The notes below the pieces were generated by a model, which saw only the letters and a program-made list of their open reading frames with translations, had not been told where the DNA came from and did not search any database. Made by a program: the position numbers and the translations under genes. DNA of 25,790 bases. Source: JAVBTR01 sp031556065. GTDB taxonomy: Bacteria; Bacillota; Clostridia; Christensenellales; Aristaeellaceae. The stretch's first letter is position 1, and every line of letters starts with the position of its first letter. Below are positions 22,950 to 25,790 of the stretch, in pieces. Location: assembly GCA_031556065.1 (NCBI GenBank), contig JAVBTR010000026.1, forward strand, positions 1 through 25,790, in the 5' to 3' direction.

Positions 22950-23726
22950 TTAAGAGCCTGTGGATACATAGCGCCTAAGCCCCAGCCGCCAAAGGCCATA
23001 GGCGGGCAGAATAAACCAAAGGCCAAGCAATGGCGCCAGCATATAAAGGGGGGAGGTTTCCCGGCCCAGCAGGTATAGCAGCGGGTAGTACTGAAACAGG
23101 GCCAGGGGGATCACATAGGTAAAAAAAGCCAGCACTTCCTTGCCATAAATGGAAAAGGGGTAGCGGCCAAACTCCCGGCCGCCGTCAGTGAAGATGTTCA
23201 TAAACTCCAGCCCTTCAATGGTGAAGAAGGAAAACCCGGCATAGATCAAAAACAAGCAGAAGAAGACGATGCAGCCGCATGCGATCATCAAAATGAGGGT
23301 GAAGACCTTATCCCCTGTCCAGATCACGCTGCTTTTTGGAATAGCGTAGAAAAACACCAGTATGGCCTGGATGAACCGGCCTATCCGGGCAAACTCCATT
23401 TTCGCTGCCAGCACCTGAAAGATGCTGCTTCGGGGGCGAACCAGAATACGGTCGAACTCCCCGTTGCCGATCATCCGCGGGAAGGTATCAAAGCCTCGGC
23501 CAAAGCATTCGGCAATGGAAAAGGCCAGAATCACCACCGCGAAGCACAGCAGCACCTCCGGCAGGCTGAAGCCTTCCACCTGATTAAACCGGTTGAACAT
23601 AAACCAGATGCCGATTAGCGTGGTGAAAGAAACCATGAATTGCCCCATAGCGGTAAGGAAAAAGGAGGTTTTGTATTGCATGGCGCTTTTAAGGTGCATG
23701 ACAAGGAACTTAAAGTATAGCTTCAT
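22950..23726 (-). CDS. ABC-2 type transporter permease (COG3694-like)
   Basis: This 258-residue membrane protein has about six transmembrane helices and belongs to the ABC2_membrane_6 (DUF990) type. Visible family features are the N-terminal YKTSFFL region, the GRGFDTFPRMIGNGEFDRILVRP-type segment (about 76-98, with RILVRPRS) and the C-terminal GLWRLGLRRY. It is the third gene of an ATPase-permease-permease set, 4 bp after its partner, so translation is probably coupled. Systems of this type are annotated as uncharacterised exporters, and some members act in drug or peptide efflux. The substrate cannot be read from sequence. It ends just before the lacI promoter, with no terminator seen. Confidence 0.9.
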   Translation of the reverse strand: MKLYFKFLVMHLKSAMQYKTSFFLTAMGQFMVSFTTLIGIWFMFNRFNQVEGFSLPEVLLCFAVVILAFSIAECFGRGFDTFPRMIGNGEFDRILVRPRSSIFQVLAAKMEFARIGRFIQAILVFFYAIPKSSVIWTGDKVFTLILMIACGCIVFFCLFLIYAGFSFFTIEGLEFMNIFTDGGREFGRYPFSIYGKEVLAFFTYVIPLALFQYYPLLYLLGRETSPLYMLAPLLGLWFILPAYGLWRLGLRRYVSTGS

Positions 23727-23730
23727 TTTC

Positions 23731-24534
23731 TCAGCCCCCCTGCACGATCACTTTGCCCAAAGCGCGGCCCATGAGCATTCTGCCCAGCACCACCAGCGCA
23801 ATTAGCCAAAACACTTGTAAGCCTATGCCAAAAAGGGCAGCGCTGCCTACGATGTTGCCGGAGTAAATCCTAAGAGGCATGTTCTGCATGGCTGCAAAGG
23901 GAAGCAGGCTGGCGAACCTTTCAAAGGCCGGGGGAAAGAAAGGGAGGGGAATGATGCCGCCGGCAAAAAAATCGGCCACCATGGCAGCGATAAGCCTTAC
24001 CCCAATGGGGGAAAGGGTGTAGAAAGCGCTGATGTAGATAAGCATATTAAAGGCCACCACAACCCCTAATGCAAGAAGGGTGCTTAGAAGAAACCAAAGA
24101 AACTGCATGCCGCTGTCGGGCAGGCTCATGCGGTAAGGCTGCGGAATGAAAAAGGCCACCAGCAGAATCGGCGCACAACGCAAAATCGCCTTGGACAGCC
24201 GCACTGCCGCTGTTTGGGTATACCAGCGGCTATATAAATCCACAGGACGTGCCAATTCATAGGCGATGGCCCCGGAGGTAATGGCATCGAAAATCTCCCC
24301 GTCGAAAAACCAGCTCATAAACAAGGCCAGAAAGGCCTGCTGCATCCAAATATAGGAAACCGTTTGGGAAAAGGCCATGGGGAAGGCGGCGGGGTTGGCC
24401 CGGTGGAAAGCCCCGAAGGCCAGTATTTCCATAAAGCCCCAAGCAAACTGGGTGGAGATTCCCGCCAGGGCTGCTGCCCGGTATTGGAGGCTGTTGGAAA
24501 AGCGGATGCGGAAAATAGCCAGGTAGGCTTTCAT
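23731..24534 (-). CDS. ABC-2 type transporter permease (COG4587-like)
   Basis: This is a 267-residue membrane protein with about six transmembrane helices. Family features include the N-terminal AYLAIFRIRFSNSLQYRAAALAG region, the FDAITSGAIAYELARPVDLY segment (about 79-98) and a C-terminal VFWLIALVVLGRMLMGRALGKVIVQGG-type helix. Its start overlaps the ATPase stop in an ATGA arrangement (24531-24534), which means tight coupling. It pairs with the downstream permease to form a heterodimeric membrane channel driven by the upstream ATPase. No direct link to the glycan operon is evident apart from proximity. Confidence 0.9.
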   Translation of the reverse strand: MKAYLAIFRIRFSNSLQYRAAALAGISTQFAWGFMEILAFGAFHRANPAAFPMAFSQTVSYIWMQQAFLALFMSWFFDGEIFDAITSGAIAYELARPVDLYSRWYTQTAAVRLSKAILRCAPILLVAFFIPQPYRMSLPDSGMQFLWFLLSTLLALGVVVAFNMLIYISAFYTLSPIGVRLIAAMVADFFAGGIIPLPFFPPAFERFASLLPFAAMQNMPLRIYSGNIVGSAALFGIGLQVFWLIALVVLGRMLMGRALGKVIVQGG

Positions 24535-25505
24535 ATGCGGTACTCCTTGTAAAGCCTCGCCACCATTTCTTCCGAGGAGATACCGGCAACGGAAATATCT
24601 TTGATCTCTATGCTCTTGGATAAATGGGCAATGGCGGCAGGCACGTCTAAAACGTCCGGCAAAATGACTGCCTGTAAACGGCCGACCTGAACGTTTTCGT
24701 ACACCATTCCCGGTATGGGCTGGCCTAATTGCCCAGTATATTCAATGGTTAGGTTTTTGCGGTCCGAAAACTTTTTCTTTATATCCTCAAGGCCCCCATC
24801 CAATAGGATACGGCCTTTGCCGATAAGCAAAATCCGTTTTGTAAGGGCTTCGATATCCTGCATGTCGTGGGTGGTCAAAATAACGGTAGTCCCTTTTTCT
24901 GCATTCATTTTATGGATAAACTGCCGTACGGCGATTTTCGATACCGCGTCCAGCCCAATGGTGGGCTCATCTAAAAACAAGGTCTTGGGACTATGCAATA
25001 AGGACGCGGCCAGTTCGCAGCGCATCCTCTGGCCTAAGCTTAAGCTGCGGGCCGGGGTCTTTAGTAGCTCGGAAAGGTTTAATAGGGCTGTTAAATCATC
25101 TAAATTGCGTTGGTATTCTTTTTGTTCTACCTTGTAAATGTCTTTAATCAGCTCGAAGCTATCGCAAACGGGCACATCCCACCAAAGCTGGCTGCGCTGG
25201 CCAAAGACCACGCCAATGTTTCTTGCGTGCTCAATCCTTTGCTTCCAAGGGGTGCGGCCATCAATGATGCAGGTGCCGCTATTCGGAGTCAATACCCCGC
25301 ACATAATTTTAATGGTGGTACTCTTCCCTGCGCCATTAGGCCCAATATAACCTACCATTTCGCCATCGTTAATGGTAAAATTCACATCGCTTAAGGCATG
25401 AATGGTTTCATACTGCCGTGAAACCAGGGCCTTAACAGCCTTGGAAAAGCCACTGGCTCTCTTAGCTACTTTAAAGGATTTATTGATCCCCTCTAAACGA
25501 ATCAA
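24531..25505 (-). CDS. ABC-2 type transporter ATP-binding protein (COG4586-like)
   Basis: This 324-residue ATPase energises the two permeases downstream. Walker A is GPNGAGKST (55-63), the Q-loop is Q103, the signature is LSLGQ (155-159), Walker B is LFLDEP (176-181) and the switch histidine is H213 in TTHD. The LSLGQRMR variant is typical of COG4586 exporters. A C-terminal extension (about 235-324) follows the nucleotide-binding domain. The start chosen is TTG at 25505, with GAAGGTGG 6 bases upstream. A longer frame from a TTG at 25544 would begin on top of the putative -10 and lacks a ribosome binding site. This is not an MsmX-type sugar ATPase, so it does not supply the missing ATPase of the sugar importer. 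Confidence 0.92.
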   Translation of the reverse strand: MIRLEGINKSFKVAKRASGFSKAVKALVSRQYETIHALSDVNFTINDGEMVGYIGPNGAGKSTTIKIMCGVLTPNSGTCIIDGRTPWKQRIEHARNIGVVFGQRSQLWWDVPVCDSFELIKDIYKVEQKEYQRNLDDLTALLNLSELLKTPARSLSLGQRMRCELAASLLHSPKTLFLDEPTIGLDAVSKIAVRQFIHKMNAEKGTTVILTTHDMQDIEALTKRILLIGKGRILLDGGLEDIKKKFSDRKNLTIEYTGQLGQPIPGMVYENVQVGRLQAVILPDVLDVPAAIAHLSKSIEIKDISVAGISSEEMVARLYKEYRI

Positions 25506-25532
25506 AATGCCACCTTCTTTCGTGTGAAATAG

Positions 25533-25562
25533 AGTATACCACAAATATATGATTCCTTACAA
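25533..25562 (-). promoter_or_regulatory. Candidate promoter of the ABC-2 operon
   Basis: Minus strand: TTGTAA (25562-25557), 18-bp spacer, TATACT (25538-25533). The start near 25526 gives a leader of about 20 nt before the TTG start. Confidence 0.5.
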
Positions 25563-25577
25563 AAGTTTTGCAGTAAA

Positions 25578-25609
25578 GAGAGGGCCCTTTTTTAAAAAAG
25601 GGCCCTCTC
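25578..25609. repeat. Perfect 32-bp palindrome
   Basis: GAGAGGGCCCTTTTTT is followed directly by its exact reverse complement. GC-rich arms are outside and a T6/A6 block is at the apex, so it is not a normal intrinsic terminator on either strand. It lies between the ABC-2 promoter and family 2 copy 2. Confidence 0.85.
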
Positions 25610-25628
25610 AGACCATCAACAAACCCCG

Positions 25629-25790
25629 GGAGGTATCGGAGGGTCAAACCCTCCGATTTTCATTCCGAAATCGGCGACATGTGCGGCGATTTTCGGTGGA
25701 ATTTCGTAGAAATTCCTACCTTGCCCGAAGCCCTTTCAGGGCCTTAATGGGCCGATGGCCCCGACCGTAAAACCGAAGATTTTACAGTGC
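25629..25790 (-). repeat. Structured dispersed repeat, family 2, copy 2 (may continue past the window)
   Basis: Read on the minus strand this matches 17975-18106 block by block. Hairpins: GTAAAATC/GGTTTTAC with a 3-nt loop (25785-25767, one G-U pair); GGAATTTC/GAAATTCC (25698-25716); CCGAAAATCG/CGATTTCGG (25665-25696) with the ACATGTCGC loop; and ATCGGAGGG/CCCTCCGAT (25635-25657). An extra segment of about 28 nt between the first and second stems (within 25717-25766) carries two more small stems (GGGCC/GGCCC and GCCCT/AGGGC). It accounts for most of the 25545-25790 stretch. No protein-coding gene is seen in it. Confidence 0.75.

Noticed and set aside
24531..25505. MsmX-like ATPase for the sugar importer
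   Set aside because: The LSLGQRMR signature and the tight coupling to two ABC-2 permeases place it with an exporter, not a CUT1 importer.

Overview
The window looks like a chromosomal segment of a mid-GC, anaerobic, clostridial-type Firmicute (Bacillota). Four things suggest this: strong AGGAGG-type ribosome binding sites with some GTG and TTG starts; a bifunctional AdhE behind a Rex-like site; an LplB/LplC (YtcP)-type sugar ABC importer with a LacI-family regulator; and an AgrC-like GHKL sensor kinase. No species can be named from the sequence. There are no rRNAs, tRNAs, CRISPR arrays, transposases or phage genes.

Left part (1-7360). The acidic C-terminal tail of an unidentified gene is followed by a 428-bp leader region and uvrC. 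Next is a coupled pair: an ECF sigma factor overlapping a membrane protein that joins an anti-sigma-like N-terminus to a YfbK-type von Willebrand A module. A convergent, structure-rich intergenic region separates these from an AgrC-like sensor kinase (minus strand). The kinase is divergent from a LysR-type regulator (plus strand).

Middle (7361-11057). adhE lies behind a plausible sigma-A promoter whose -10 is covered by a Rex-like palindrome. It is followed, 12 bp later, by a small aminoglycoside-phosphotransferase-fold kinase of unknown substrate.

Right part (11058-22885, minus strand). A glycan-use locus reads in transcription order: lacI-type regulator, then promoter with operators, LplB-like permease, LplC/YtcP-like permease, secreted solute-binding protein, GH2, GH35, GH105 and GH3. 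All glycosidases lack signal peptides, so the model is import of oligosaccharides followed by cytoplasmic removal of beta-galactosyl and unsaturated uronyl ends. Such ends occur on pectic rhamnogalacturonan I or arabinogalactan fragments. Two LacI-type palindromes flank the transport operon leader, one at the transcription start and one before lplB. A third overlaps the -35 of the regulator's own promoter. Terminator-like hairpins sit directly before the Shine-Dalgarno sequences of GH2 and GH3, which suggests graded expression along the operon. Upstream of lacI (22950-25505) is a three-gene ABC-2 type exporter.

The most unusual content is non-coding. Two families of multi-hairpin elements are each present twice in opposite orientations, with compensatory base changes between copies. 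Family 1 lies at 4643-4780 (+) and 10851-11028 (-), both in convergent gene junctions. Family 2 lies at 17975-18106 (+) and 25629-25790 (-, running off the window). A separate large hairpin (4793-4874) and a perfect 32-bp palindrome (25578-25609) add to this. I could not search databases, so whether these families are already catalogued is open.
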